A DNA stretch of 64,000 nucleotides from Celeribacter marinus (GTDB lineage: Bacteria > Pseudomonadota > Alphaproteobacteria > Rhodobacterales > Rhodobacteraceae): contig NZ_CP012023.1 of the NCBI RefSeq assembly GCF_001308265.1, forward strand, positions 2,494,932-2,558,931. Direction: 5' to 3'. Position 1 is the first letter of the stretch; the number at the start of each line of letters is the position of its first letter. The position numbers and the translations under genes were made by a program. Below the pieces are notes generated by a model. It ran no database searches. It saw only the letters and a list, made by a program, of their open reading frames with translations, and was not told the origin of the DNA. Positions 44,089-53,565 of the stretch are shown piece by piece.

Positions 44089-44188
44089 GTAACCACCTCA
44101 TTTGCACCGCCTTCTCGGCGATCAGATAAGATCTTAAGCTCTGTCGTTATTGTCGTCGTTATGGACGTCGTTTGATGCGGAGCACGAT

Positions 44189-44560
44189 ATGCGTCATGAA
44201 GTTATTGTCGGTGTTGAGCGCAGAAGGCGCTGGCGGGATGATGAGAAGCAGGCGATCCTCGAAGAAGTTGGCGTGAATGGAGCGACTGTCACTGATGTGG
44301 CCCGTCGCCATGACATCACACGCCAGCATATCTACCAGTGGCGCCGGGCACTGCGACGCACGGGGCTTGAAGCAGGTTCCGACAGGACGGTCTTTCTCCC
44401 GTTGCCTCCTCTGACAAGCGACGAGGCCTCTGACGTGCCGGTAGCGGCACCAGCACCCGAGGTTGACATCTTCTTGAGGAATGGCCGCCGGTTGCGCTGC
44501 GCACAGGATTTGCCGACGGCCAGCCTTCACCATCTCATTCGAGCGCTGGAGACGGCATGA
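44189..44560 (+). CDS. IS66 accessory protein TnpA
   Basis: 123 aa. Helix-turn-helix RRRWRDDEKQAILEEVGVNG then VTDVARRHDITRQHIYQWRR, typical of IS66 OrfA. ATG 44189 is preferred to an upstream frame extension. It overlaps tnpB by 4 nt. Confidence 0.88.
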   Translation: MRHEVIVGVERRRRWRDDEKQAILEEVGVNGATVTDVARRHDITRQHIYQWRRALRRTGLEAGSDRTVFLPLPPLTSDEASDVPVAAPAPEVDIFLRNGRRLRCAQDLPTASLHHLIRALETA

Positions 44561-44904
44561 TTGGTCCCGGAACAGGTGTGCGCGTGTATCTGGCCTGCGG
44601 TGTTACGGATATGCGCAAAGGGATCGCTGGCTTGTCAGCTATGGCGCAAGACGTGTTGCGGCAGAAGCCGGCCGGCGGTGCTGTGTTTGCATTCCGTGGA
44701 CGACGTGGTGACCGGATCAAACTTCTCTATTGGGATGGTCAGGGGTTTTGCCTCTACTACAAAGTGTTGGAGCGTGGCCGCTTCCCGTGGCCAAGCGCCG
44801 AAGATGGCGCGTTGCGACTGACCTCCGCGCAGCTTGCAATGCTCTGGGAAGGCATAGATTGGCGGCGTCCGAACTGGGGTGCGCCACCTGCGCGGGTCGG
44901 GTGA
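44557..44904 (+). CDS. IS66 accessory protein TnpB
   Basis: 115 aa. MIGPGTGVRVYLACGVTDMRK and VFAFRGRRGDRIKLLYWDGQ then FCLYYKVLERGRFPWP are diagnostic of IS66 OrfB (TnpB). Intact. Confidence 0.93.
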   Translation: MIGPGTGVRVYLACGVTDMRKGIAGLSAMAQDVLRQKPAGGAVFAFRGRRGDRIKLLYWDGQGFCLYYKVLERGRFPWPSAEDGALRLTSAQLAMLWEGIDWRRPNWGAPPARVG

Positions 44905-44939
44905 ATTTATTGCCATTTTAGCGTTATTTATATGGAGGT

Positions 44940-46612
44940 TTGACCTGGTTTTTGGTAGTCAGGCGCAGGTCCAAACCTGTCGAAAACCTGCCCGATGATC
45001 CCGCCGTTTTGAAGGCGATGATTGCTCTTTTGCAGGTAGAAAACGACAAGATGGTGACCACGTTGCGCGTTCACGATCAACTGGTCCAAGCGCTGCGATT
45101 GCGGATCGCCAAGTTGCAGAAACTGGCGTTCGGCAAGTCTTCAGAAAAGGTTGAACGCGAGATCGAACAGCTGGAGCTGGCACTTGAGGATCTCTTTGTT
45201 GCAATGGCTGAAGACGATGAGCAGCCCATTGACGAAGGGCAAGACGAACCCGACGACGAAGATGTCTCACCGGAACCCAAGCTGCGGCGCCGTCCGCGTG
45301 TCTCGGCTGAGACGCCCCGTGAGCGCCGCGAACTCGATCCCGGCGCCTGTTGCCCGGATTGTGGTGGTGAGTTTCGCGTCGCGATCTGCGAGCGCGCCCT
45401 CGGTACGGCGGAGAAGATGTCAGCGAGCTTCTCGATATGATTGCCGCGCAAATGAAGGTGATCCAAATCGCCCGGATCAAGAAGTCCTGCCGTCGCTGCG
45501 AGCGTATGGTGCAAGAGCCGGCCCCAAGCCGCCCGATCCCGGGAAGCATGGCCGGGCCGAACCTGCTGGCCCATGTTCTGGTCTCGAAGTTCGATGATCA
45601 CCTTCCGCTTTATCGCCAGCACGAGATCTTTGCCCGTATGGGGGCAGACATTCCGAAGAGCACGCTTGTCGGCTGGTGTGGACGCGCCATGCGCACCCTT
45701 CAGCCGCTGATCGAGTTGATCGAAGCTGATGTGATGGGCAGTGACCTGTTGCATGCGGATGATACGCCGATCCGCGTGCTGGATCGCTCGAAGAAGGACA
45801 AAGGGCTTGGGAAGGGCGTAAAGAAAGGCCGGATTTGGACCTATGTCCGGGATCAAAGGCCTTGGGCCGGGGCGTCTCCGCCCGCGGCAACCTATGCCTT
45901 CGCTCCTGACTGGAAAGAAGAGCACGTCCATAAGCACCTCTCCGGGACCCGGGGCATCCTTCAGGCCGACGGCTATAAAGGTTATGCCAAACTGTATGAG
46001 CCGGAAGCTGACGGTTCAAAGCGCCTGCGCGAGGCGGCGTGCTGGGCGCATTGGCGCCGGGACTTCCATGATGAATGGCAGAAGACCAACTCTGCAATTG
46101 CCCGCGAAGCCATCGACCGGATTGGCAAGATCTATGACATCGAACGCGAGATCAACGGGCGGCCCGCAGATGTCCGTCATGCAGCGCGTCAAAAACACAG
46201 CGCGCCACAGGTCGAAGCTTTCTGCGCCTGGTCCGAACAGCAACTCTTGCGCCTTCCTGGCAAAAGTAATCTCGCAAAAGCGTTCCGGTATGGCCTGTCT
46301 CGGCGGGATGCGTTCTGCCTGTTCCTGACGGACGGTCGTATGGCCATAGACAACAATCCAGCCGAACGCGCCCTGCGCCCGATTGGCATTGGCAGGAAAA
46401 ACTGGCTATTCGCCGGAGCCGACACGGGCGCCGAGACCCTCGCGCGGGCCATGACCATCATTGAAACCGCCAAGCTGAATGGTCTCGATCCACAAGCCTA
46501 TCTGGCCGACATCCTCGACCGCATCCACGATCACAAGATCAACCGGCTTGAAGAATTGTTGCCGTGGAATTGGAAGCCGCTTGCCTCAAGAGGTGACACT
46601 CAAGCCGCATAA
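44940..46612 (+). pseudogene. IS66 transposase TnpC split by a 26-nt insertion
   Basis: The first part (44940-45377) encodes the N-terminal leucine-zipper-like region and zinc motif (CCPDCGGEFR). The second part resumes at GGEDVSELLDMIAAQMKVIQ in another frame and runs to 46612 with CRRCERMV, HADDTPIRVLD (catalytic Asp), ILQADGYKGYAKLY (Asp) and DNNPAERALRPIGIGRKNWL (Glu). Removing 26 nt at about 45378-45403 (or 45381-45406) leaves 1647 nt, 549 codons, with no other lesion. The start is uncertain; TTG 44940 or a codon shortly after it follows GGAGG. Confidence 0.85.
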
Positions 46613-46637
46613 GCTGCGGTATCAATGAGGTGGTTAC

Positions 46638-47109
46638 GTAAAAAGAGACCAGGTCGCGGCGCAAAATGGGGCCACTGTGGTTGAAATTGTGCCACGCTTT
46701 GACGTGCTATCTCGTCACAAAGCTGAAACGGCGCACAGCGCATGCTGGCACAATAGCCAGCATTTATCTGTCTTGGTTTTGGGCTGACTATTGTCAGTTT
46801 TTACGACTGTGTTTGAGCCTGCAACTTTCGCCGTTCATCTCAAGAATGTGGACGTGGTAGATCAGGCGGTCGAGCAATGCGTCTGCTTGGTATACGGCCC
46901 TTGCAACGTTGGCAGTCGCAGTTATTTAGGGTGGTGCCGCGAACCGATCTGAGGGGGCTTCGGTCATGCCCCAATCCTCCCCACCAGTTTCAGCCCTTCG
47001 GCGACCATAATGAAAGGCGCATGAAAGTACCGTCACCCTATGCCGTATTCTACGTTTCAGAGCTTCATGCGCCGCTCATTTTCTTTACTCAGACGGCGCG
47101 GTGCGCGGA
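46638..47109. other. Intergenic debris between IS66 and iolB, with an IS21 istB remnant
   Basis: 472 nt without an intact gene. On the minus strand 46824-46886 encodes ADALLDRLIYHVHILEMNGE, the C-terminal signature of the IS21 helper ATPase IstB, after which the frame decays. Inverted arms GGCGCATGAA and TTCATGCGCC lie at about 47017-47080. The rest shows nothing I can name. Confidence 0.6.
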
Positions 47110-47904
47110 TCAGATCAGGTGTTCCACGGGGGGTGCGGGGACGAAGCGCCATGCGCGGCGGGGGCCGGCCATGACGTTGAGGTAATACATCTCGAACCCG
47201 TGGGGGGCGCCGCACGGATGATGGCCGCGCGGGACGCACACCACATCGCCGTCATGCACCGCCATCGTCTCGTTCAGGCTCAAATCATCGGTGTAGACGC
47301 GTTGAATGCCGAACCCGTCAGCGGGGTTGAGGCGGTGGTAATAGGTCTCTTCGAGATAGGTGATACGCGGAAAGTCGTCCTCGTCGTGGCGGTGGCTCGG
47401 ATAGCTCGACCAGTTGCCCGCAGGCGTGAACACTTCGGTCACGAGAAGGCTATCGCAATAGTCCTCGTTCTCCATCGCGATATTGTTGATATGGCGCGTG
47501 TTGCTGCCCTCGCCGCGCTGCGTGAGCGTAATGCCATCAGGGCCAATGCGCCGCGCCGCGTGGCCCGATTTCCCCGGAGCCTTGCACACGGCAATCGTGG
47601 CATCCGTGGTGCATTCAAGCGCCCAGTCGCTCTCATTGGGCACATATAGACAATGGGGCGGAGTTTTCTCGAACACGCTCATGCGATCGCCCAATTCGCC
47701 CCAATCCTTGCCCGCCGCCGTGATCGTGGCCTTGCCCTCAACCATCACCAAAATGACCTCGTTCTCGCCAGTGGCCTCGGCCCAAGCCTCACCGGCGCGC
47801 AGTTTGATCAGATCGAACCCGACATAGCGCCACCCCGCGCTTTCGGGCGTGATCTGATGCACTTTTCCGTGGGTGCCAAAGGGACGTTTCAAAAGATCGG
47901 GCAT
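47110..47904 (-). CDS. iolB: 5-deoxy-glucuronate isomerase IolB
   Basis: 264 aa. It isomerises 5-deoxy-glucuronate to 5-dehydro-2-deoxy-gluconate in myo-inositol breakdown. The bicupin fold is visible, with metal residues in SSYPSHRHDEDDFPR..EETYYHR (about 165-190) and the conserved VCVPRGHHPCGAPHGFEMYY near 225-245. AAGGA precedes ATG 47904; a 30-codon upstream extension in frame is not conserved. It is last in the minus-strand iol operon. A truncated, diverged copy exists at 40.4 kb. Confidence 0.93.
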   Translation of the reverse strand: MPDLLKRPFGTHGKVHQITPESAGWRYVGFDLIKLRAGEAWAEATGENEVILVMVEGKATITAAGKDWGELGDRMSVFEKTPPHCLYVPNESDWALECTTDATIAVCKAPGKSGHAARRIGPDGITLTQRGEGSNTRHINNIAMENEDYCDSLLVTEVFTPAGNWSSYPSHRHDEDDFPRITYLEETYYHRLNPADGFGIQRVYTDDLSLNETMAVHDGDVVCVPRGHHPCGAPHGFEMYYLNVMAGPRRAWRFVPAPPVEHLI

Positions 47905-47914
47905 GGTTTGTTCC

Positions 47915-48820
47915 TTAGATAAGACCTGTCTCGCGGGCGAGACGTTTGAGCGTGGCCAGACCGAGGGTCTGATACAACAGCGGATTGCGCACATCGGGGT
48001 CTTGTTCAGCTTCGATCACAATCCAGCCGTCATAATGTGCCTCTTTGAGGATCGCGAGGAGCGGTGCAAAATCAATCCCGCCCTCCTGATCGCCCGGCAC
48101 GGTAAACACCGATCCGCGCACACCGTCCATAAACGACCACCCCTCTGCCTCGACCTGTGCGCGCACGGCGGGGCGCACGTTTTTGGCGTGGAAATGACGC
48201 ACGCGGGCGGCGTGTTTGGCCAAAACAACAGCCGGATCGCCCCCCCCGAAATAGCAGTGCCCCGCGTCGAACAACAGCTTGGTCGCCCCGCCCGCCGCCG
48301 CCGTTTGCGCCATAAACGCATCGATGTCCTCGGGGCTTTGCACCACGGTGCCCATGTGGTGGTGATAGACCAGATCAATGCCCTGATCCGCGCAATACTG
48401 TGCAATCGCCTCGACGCGGATCGCAAAGTCCTTCATCCCTGCGGCATCCAATACGGGCCGCTCTGACAGCGGCTTTTGATCGCCTTGGATGGTGTTGGAT
48501 GTCTCGCAGGCAATGCAGACGGTGCAGCCGTTATGCTTGAGCTTGTCCAGATGCGGCTGGATCGCCGCTTTTTCGTCCTCGATGGAATTGGCGAGCACGC
48601 CCAGCGAATGCCACCCCGAGATGAATGTGAGACCGTAATCGGCCAACAGCGTGCGTAGCGCCTCTGGATCATCTTGCGGCCAACGGTGACCGTTCTCGAT
48701 GCCGTCAAAGCCGATCTGACGCCCCGCCTCGTCCAGAATACGGGTCGTGGGAATATCCGCGCCCAAGGATTGGTCGTCATCATTGGCCCATGCAATGGGG
48801 TTGGTGCCGAATTTAATCAT
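47915..48820 (-). CDS. iolE: Myo-inosose-2 dehydratase IolE
   Basis: 301 aa TIM-barrel of the AP-endonuclease 2 / xylose isomerase-like family. It dehydrates 2-keto-myo-inositol to the trihydroxycyclohexanedione. Family features are MIKFGTNPIAWANDDDQSLG at the N-terminus, VYHHHMGTVVQ near 147, LLFDAGHCYFGGGDP near 180 and WIVIEAEQDPDV near 268. It starts at ATG 48820, 12 nt after the iolD stop. Confidence 0.93.
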   Translation of the reverse strand: MIKFGTNPIAWANDDDQSLGADIPTTRILDEAGRQIGFDGIENGHRWPQDDPEALRTLLADYGLTFISGWHSLGVLANSIEDEKAAIQPHLDKLKHNGCTVCIACETSNTIQGDQKPLSERPVLDAAGMKDFAIRVEAIAQYCADQGIDLVYHHHMGTVVQSPEDIDAFMAQTAAAGGATKLLFDAGHCYFGGGDPAVVLAKHAARVRHFHAKNVRPAVRAQVEAEGWSFMDGVRGSVFTVPGDQEGGIDFAPLLAILKEAHYDGWIVIEAEQDPDVRNPLLYQTLGLATLKRLARETGLI

Positions 48821-48832
48821 GGCTGTCGTCTC

Positions 48833-50758
48833 TTAGTTGATCAGGCTCTGGCGAGCGGTTTGGGTGATGTAATCGGCGTAGCGGTCGCGTTGTTTCTGGC
48901 GCTCGGAGACCTGCGGGACAGCCACGTCCCAGAAGTATCCATGTTCGCCTGCACGCGTCTCGATCCCCGTGCCGGGGAAGGTTTTTGCGGTGGTCTCAAT
49001 GACGATCACGGTCGGGATATTGCGGGTGCGCGCCGCCTTGATCTCGGCCTCAAGCTGATCGGTGCCTTTGGCTTTGACCGCATGCGCCCCCATGCTTGCA
49101 GCATGCGCCACATAGTCGATCTGCGGCTGATCCTCGACGTTGCAATCCACATACATGTTGTTGAACGGCTCGCCGCCACAGCCCATGGTTTGCAGACGGT
49201 TGATACAGCCATAGCCACGGTTGTCGGTCAAAACCACGGTGAACGGAATGCGGCGCATAACAGCCGTGGCCAGTTCCGAATTGGCCAACATATAAGAGCC
49301 GTCGCCGACAAAACAGATCACGTCGCGTGCGGGTTCGGCCAGTTTCAGCCCCATGGCCCCCGCCACTTCATAGCCCATGCACGAATAGCCGTATTCCATG
49401 TGATAGCCGCCCTGCGAGGGTTGCCACAGCAGTTTCAGCGCACCGGGCATGGTCCCCGCCGCGCACATGGCAATCGCCGTCTCGTCGGTGGCGCGTTGCA
49501 CGGCGCCGATCACTTGGCCGTCCGTGGGCAAGGCCGCCTGATCGTCGGGACGCGCACAATAGGCATCGACGGCCCGCAGCCAGTCTTCGCGGGCCTGCGC
49601 ATTCGGAGCCTCGGCTTTGTAGTTACCGATGGCTGCAGACAGCGCCTCAAGCGCCACTTTCGCATCACCCACAAGGCTCACCGCGCCGTGTTTGGCCGCG
49701 TCATAGCCGTGGATATTGATCGAGACCAGTTTTGCGTCCTCGCCAAACAGGGTCCGCGAGCCGGTGGTAAAATCTTGCAACCGTGTGCCGACACCAATCA
49801 CCAGATCCGCCGCCTCAGTGGCCGCATTGGCCGCCGCCGAGCCATCGACGCCCAATGCGCCAAAGTTCATCGGGTGGCTTTGTGCGAGGGCGGATTTACC
49901 TGCTTGGGTTTCCACTACGGGAATGCCGTGTTGGGTCGCGAATGCCGCAAGGGTCTGTTCGGCGCCGGCGTAGATCGTGCCGCCGCCTGCAATAATCACA
50001 GGGTTGCGCGCGACCTTGATCAGGCTCGCGACCTCATCCAACTCGCGGGCATCCGGCGCGGGGCGGCGCGTGTGCCACACCCGTGGCTCAAAAAACGCCT
50101 CGGGGTAATCGTAAGCTTCGGCCTGCACATCTTGGCAAAACGACAGCACCGCAGGGCCGCAATTGGCCGGATCGGTCATGGTGCGCAGCGCCCGTGGCAG
50201 CGCGGTCAGGAGATGCTCGGGCCGCGTGATACGGTCAAAATAGCGCGACACCGGCTTGAAGCAGTCGTTGGCCGACACGGTGCCATCGTCAAAATCCTCA
50301 ACCTGTTGCAGCACCGGATCGGGGCGGCGGTTTGCAAACACATCTCCCGCCACGATCAGCAGGGGCAAACGGTTCACATGGGCCAGTGCTGCGGCGGTCA
50401 CAACGTTGGTGGACCCCGGCCCGATGGAGGTGGTTACAGCCATCGCACGGGTGCGCTTTTTGCCTTTGGCATAGGCAATCGCCGCATGCGCCATGGTTTG
50501 TTCGTTCTGGCCGCGCCATGTGGGAAAGACATCGCGGGCGGCATGAAGCGCCTCGCCGATGCCCGCCACATTGCCGTGGCCAAAAATGGCCCACATGCCA
50601 TCGATGTAGCGCTCGAGCTTTTGATTGCCTACCGCTTCGCTACTTGAGGCGGTTTTTTGTACGCCTACCGCTTCGCTACTTGAGGCGGCGGGCGTCATCT
50701 GCACCGAGAGCCATTTGATCATCGCCTGTGCGGCGGTCAGTCGGATCGTGTTGCTCAT
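48833..50758 (-). CDS. iolD: 3D-(3,5/4)-trihydroxycyclohexane-1,2-dione hydrolase IolD, with an N-terminal insertion
   Basis: 641 aa thiamine-diphosphate enzyme that opens the dione ring to 5-deoxy-glucuronate. AIFGHGNVAGIGEAL (about 53-67), the ThDP motif CFVGDGSYMLANSE near 455 and DNRGYGCINRLQ near 485 are typical. Residues about 25-48 (ASSSEAVGVQKT then ASSSEAVGNQKL) are a 72-nt addition made of a tandem 36-nt repeat, inserted in frame before the first conserved block. Its ATG overlaps the iolC stop by 4 nt. The gene body is otherwise normal, so the enzyme is probably active. Confidence 0.93.
   Translation of the reverse strand: MSNTIRLTAAQAMIKWLSVQMTPAASSSEAVGVQKTASSSEAVGNQKLERYIDGMWAIFGHGNVAGIGEALHAARDVFPTWRGQNEQTMAHAAIAYAKGKKRTRAMAVTTSIGPGSTNVVTAAALAHVNRLPLLIVAGDVFANRRPDPVLQQVEDFDDGTVSANDCFKPVSRYFDRITRPEHLLTALPRALRTMTDPANCGPAVLSFCQDVQAEAYDYPEAFFEPRVWHTRRPAPDARELDEVASLIKVARNPVIIAGGGTIYAGAEQTLAAFATQHGIPVVETQAGKSALAQSHPMNFGALGVDGSAAANAATEAADLVIGVGTRLQDFTTGSRTLFGEDAKLVSINIHGYDAAKHGAVSLVGDAKVALEALSAAIGNYKAEAPNAQAREDWLRAVDAYCARPDDQAALPTDGQVIGAVQRATDETAIAMCAAGTMPGALKLLWQPSQGGYHMEYGYSCMGYEVAGAMGLKLAEPARDVICFVGDGSYMLANSELATAVMRRIPFTVVLTDNRGYGCINRLQTMGCGGEPFNNMYVDCNVEDQPQIDYVAHAASMGAHAVKAKGTDQLEAEIKAARTRNIPTVIVIETTAKTFPGTGIETRAGEHGYFWDVAVPQVSERQKQRDRYADYITQTARQSLIN
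50627..50688 (-). repeat. Tandem 26-nt exact repeat (period 36) inside iolD
   Basis: Two exact copies of a 26-nt unit (50627-50652 and 50663-50688) separated by 10 nt. On the plus strand each has a short hairpin ACCGC/GCGGT, followed in the first copy by TTTTTT. The addition is in frame. Confidence 0.85.
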
Positions 50759-52695
50759 TGCACGGTCTCCATCGCTTTGGCACGGGCATTATCCCAGACC
50801 TGACACAGGCGGGTGTAGCGCGCGGCCATGTCATCAACCGCCGCCGCATCGCTCATCTCGCCCGTCATCCATGCGCGGGCGGCATCGCCAAAAATCGTCC
50901 GGCCAACCGCAAAACCTTTGACGAGCGCGAAGCCTGCGGCCACCTCGAAACTCGCGGACAGCTCTGCCTCGGGCGCATCAAGCCCGAGCACCACGATGCC
51001 GCGCGTGTGTCGGTCAAAATCTTCGATGGCAGATACGGCGGCGGCCCAGCCCTCCGCATCCGCCATCGGTTCCAGCTTCCACCAGTCGGGGTAAACCCCG
51101 ATCTCGTAGAACTGCCGGATCAAAGTGGCGGTCGTATCGGGAGCAATGACCCCCACTTTTGATGGAATGAGTTCAAGTAAGAATTCAAGGTTGTTGCGCC
51201 GCGCAGCCTCGAACAGGCGCTTGACCGTGGCCTCCTGATCGGCGCGGGTCGCAGCGTCATCATCGGGGTGACAAAAACACAGGCATTTAACGACATTCTC
51301 ACGCGCCCATTGGCTCAGCCCGCCAAAATCGGAGCCCAGTTCAGGCTCCAACGTCAAAGGCCGCGAGGCGGGCCATTCGGTCGGCCGTCCGATCCAAAGC
51401 CCGGATCCTGACGCCGCATGAAGTGCGGATTTACCAATGCGGTTGTCGCACAAGATACCGTAGCCGGTTTGACCGTTTTGCACCCGCTGCGCCGCTTTGA
51501 GGCACAATTCCTTGAACGCGCCACCGCGCTCAATCGTGTAGCCGTCCATCTGTTCGAGCTGCACACGGTGATCAAAGGCAAACACCCGCATGGTAGACCA
51601 GTCGCCCGCATTGCGTGTGTGGCGCGTGGTGGACCAATGGATTTGCTCAAGCGCCGGATCGTTGCGCAAATCCCTTTGCACCACGCCGCGCCCGAGGAAA
51701 AACTCAAGCTCCTCAACACTCGGATAGGCCGGCGTGCAGCCGTGGCGCGACACCGCGAAGGCGCCGCAAGCATTGGCGTATTTGAGCGCCGTGGGCCAAC
51801 TCACCGCATCCAGTGTCTGCGCCTCCATCCACCCTTTGAGCAGACCGGAGAAAAATCCATCCCCCGCGCCAAGCACGTTGAACACTTCGATCGGAAAGCC
51901 CTGCCCCGTTTGGCCGCCATCAAGGCTATCAGGGATCGCGCCCTCAAAGGCTGACGCGCCAAGCGCGCCGCGTTTGCACACCAGTGTCGCACTCGATTGC
52001 TCGCGCACCGTGCGCAGGGCAGCAAGCGTATCGGTGGACCCGCCCGCGATATGGAACTCTTCCTCGGTGCCCACAATGAGATCAAAATAATGAAGCGTAG
52101 CCAGAAGCTTATCCGTTACAGCCTGACTTTCGACAAAGCGGCTTTCGCCGTCACCATGCCCCGCCACGCCCCACAGGTTGGGACGGTAATCGATATCAAG
52201 CGCGGTGCGGATGCCGTGTTCGCGGGCAATCTTGAGCGCCTTGATCACCGCCGCTGCGGTTTTGGGATTGGACAGGTGCGTGCCCGTGACAACAACAGCC
52301 CGCGCGCGTGTGATGAACGCAGGGTCGATATCGTCCTCGCACAGCGCCATGTCCGCGCAGTCCTCACGGTAGAAAATCAGCGGAAACTGGTCCTCGTCGC
52401 GAATGCCCAAAATCACAAGCGCCGTCAGGCGGTCGGGATCGGTCACAACGCCGTCCGTGCACACGCCCTCGCGCGCCAGTTGCTCGCGGATAAACCGCCC
52501 CATATGCTCATCGCCCACGCGGCTGATCAGCGCGGTTTTAAGCCCTAAACGAGACGTCCCGCACGCGATGTTCGTCGGACTGCCGCCAATGTATTTGTCG
52601 AACGACCCCATGTCCTCCAACCGCCCGCCAACCTGCGTGCCATACAAATCAACGCCCGCGCGCCCTATCGTGATTACGTCAATGTCTGTGCTCAT
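50755..52695 (-). CDS. iolC: Bifunctional 5-dehydro-2-deoxygluconokinase / DUF2090 aldolase-like protein IolC
   Basis: 646 aa. The N-terminal PfkB-type kinase (residues 1-330) shows YIGGSPTNIACGTSRLG near 35 and NVLGAGDGFFSGLLKGW near 285 (the GAGD catalytic Asp). The C-terminal DUF2090 domain (about 335-646) is an aldolase-like barrel with ILCDNRIGKSALHAASGSG. It phosphorylates 5-dehydro-2-deoxygluconate, and the fused domain may perform the following aldol cleavage (IolJ step). The fusion is common in proteobacterial iol operons. The start ATG 52695 lies about 75 nt after the next upstream gene stop. Confidence 0.93.
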   Translation of the reverse strand: MSTDIDVITIGRAGVDLYGTQVGGRLEDMGSFDKYIGGSPTNIACGTSRLGLKTALISRVGDEHMGRFIREQLAREGVCTDGVVTDPDRLTALVILGIRDEDQFPLIFYREDCADMALCEDDIDPAFITRARAVVVTGTHLSNPKTAAAVIKALKIAREHGIRTALDIDYRPNLWGVAGHGDGESRFVESQAVTDKLLATLHYFDLIVGTEEEFHIAGGSTDTLAALRTVREQSSATLVCKRGALGASAFEGAIPDSLDGGQTGQGFPIEVFNVLGAGDGFFSGLLKGWMEAQTLDAVSWPTALKYANACGAFAVSRHGCTPAYPSVEELEFFLGRGVVQRDLRNDPALEQIHWSTTRHTRNAGDWSTMRVFAFDHRVQLEQMDGYTIERGGAFKELCLKAAQRVQNGQTGYGILCDNRIGKSALHAASGSGLWIGRPTEWPASRPLTLEPELGSDFGGLSQWARENVVKCLCFCHPDDDAATRADQEATVKRLFEAARRNNLEFLLELIPSKVGVIAPDTTATLIRQFYEIGVYPDWWKLEPMADAEGWAAAVSAIEDFDRHTRGIVVLGLDAPEAELSASFEVAAGFALVKGFAVGRTIFGDAARAWMTGEMSDAAAVDDMAARYTRLCQVWDNARAKAMETVQ

Positions 52696-52771
52696 GGAGA
52701 AGTGCCTGTCAGTTCAGTTGCGTGTGTCATTCCAAGGGCCGAGCGGTCGCCCAGCCCTCAGGAGTAGTGGT

Positions 52772-53557
52772 TCAAAGGGCGGACTTTACGTGCGTAATCG
52801 AGGTTGCTAAAGCCGCCTCGGCATCAGCCAGCGCGTGCACCTCTTCGGCAAAGGGCTCGAAGCTGAAAGGACCGGTGTAGCCCAAATCGAGCAATGATTT
52901 GATCTGAAAAATATTTTCCAAACGGTCGTCTTCATCCACCAAAACGCGGTGCGCATCGAGCATATCGTCGACAGACACTGAGGGATCAGTGACACCCGAG
53001 ATGTGGACGAGGCCCGTCCATTCAGGAAAGAACTCGGTCTCTCCCGCAAGATGGTGGTGGAACGTGTCGTGCATCAATTTGTAAATCCCCTCCCCACCCG
53101 CAGCCTTGATCGCGTCGATTGCGGTAGCTTTCTTGCGCATGGAAGAGATCGGGAAGCCTAGAGGTTCGACCAGCCCCATTAAGCCGCGTTCAACAAGGAT
53201 CGGCTTCATCGCCTTTAGCGCTGCGACCAGATCGTCGAAGGAAACGACATTGCCGTCATTGAGCGGGCACATGACCAATGCACGTGCGCCGCAGACCTTG
53301 GCATAATCAGCCATAGCCACAGCACGTTCGGGCAGATCGTCCGACCAAACGTTAAACGGGTAAAGTGCGTTGATCGACAGGATGGTCATCCCGTGTTTCT
53401 CGGCCAGTGCCTTAACCTCTTCGGGGGGTATTGTGCCGACGACATCGGGGATGTCGTTGCGGATCTCCACCTCGGTGATCCCGAGACGTTTGGACATCTC
53501 GAAGAAGGCTTCGAGTGACAGCTTGGGCGCTGCGATATGGTTCATTGCAAAATGCAT
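52772..53557 (-). CDS. IolI-like 2-keto-myo-inositol isomerase (TIM barrel)
   Basis: 261 aa sugar phosphate isomerase/epimerase-type barrel. MHFAMNHIAAPKLSLEAFFEM, TEVEIRNDIPDVVGTIP, a metal Glu in GLVEPLGFP near 130, a metal His in LMHDTFHHHLAG near 168, and FSFEPFAEEV near the end. Similar proteins in alphaproteobacterial iol loci are called IolI/IolO and interconvert inososes. Substrate direction is inferred from context. Confidence 0.8.
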   Translation of the reverse strand: MHFAMNHIAAPKLSLEAFFEMSKRLGITEVEIRNDIPDVVGTIPPEEVKALAEKHGMTILSINALYPFNVWSDDLPERAVAMADYAKVCGARALVMCPLNDGNVVSFDDLVAALKAMKPILVERGLMGLVEPLGFPISSMRKKATAIDAIKAAGGEGIYKLMHDTFHHHLAGETEFFPEWTGLVHISGVTDPSVSVDDMLDAHRVLVDEDDRLENIFQIKSLLDLGYTGPFSFEPFAEEVHALADAEAALATSITHVKSAL

Positions 53558-53565
53558 GGCAAACC

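Larger units (their letters stand above)
44089..46637. mobile_element. IS66-family insertion sequence
   Basis: 2549 bp with terminal inverted repeats sharing GTAACCACCTCATT (start at 44089, complement ending at 46637), the GTAA terminus typical of IS66. It holds tnpA, tnpB and tnpC in order. tnpC is frame-shifted by a 26-nt insertion. The 8-nt flanks are not identical. Confidence 0.9.

Noticed and set aside
48674..50647. 657-codon open frame opposite iolD
   Set aside because: Long only because iolD has strong third-position GC bias; the iolD frame carries all the conserved motifs.
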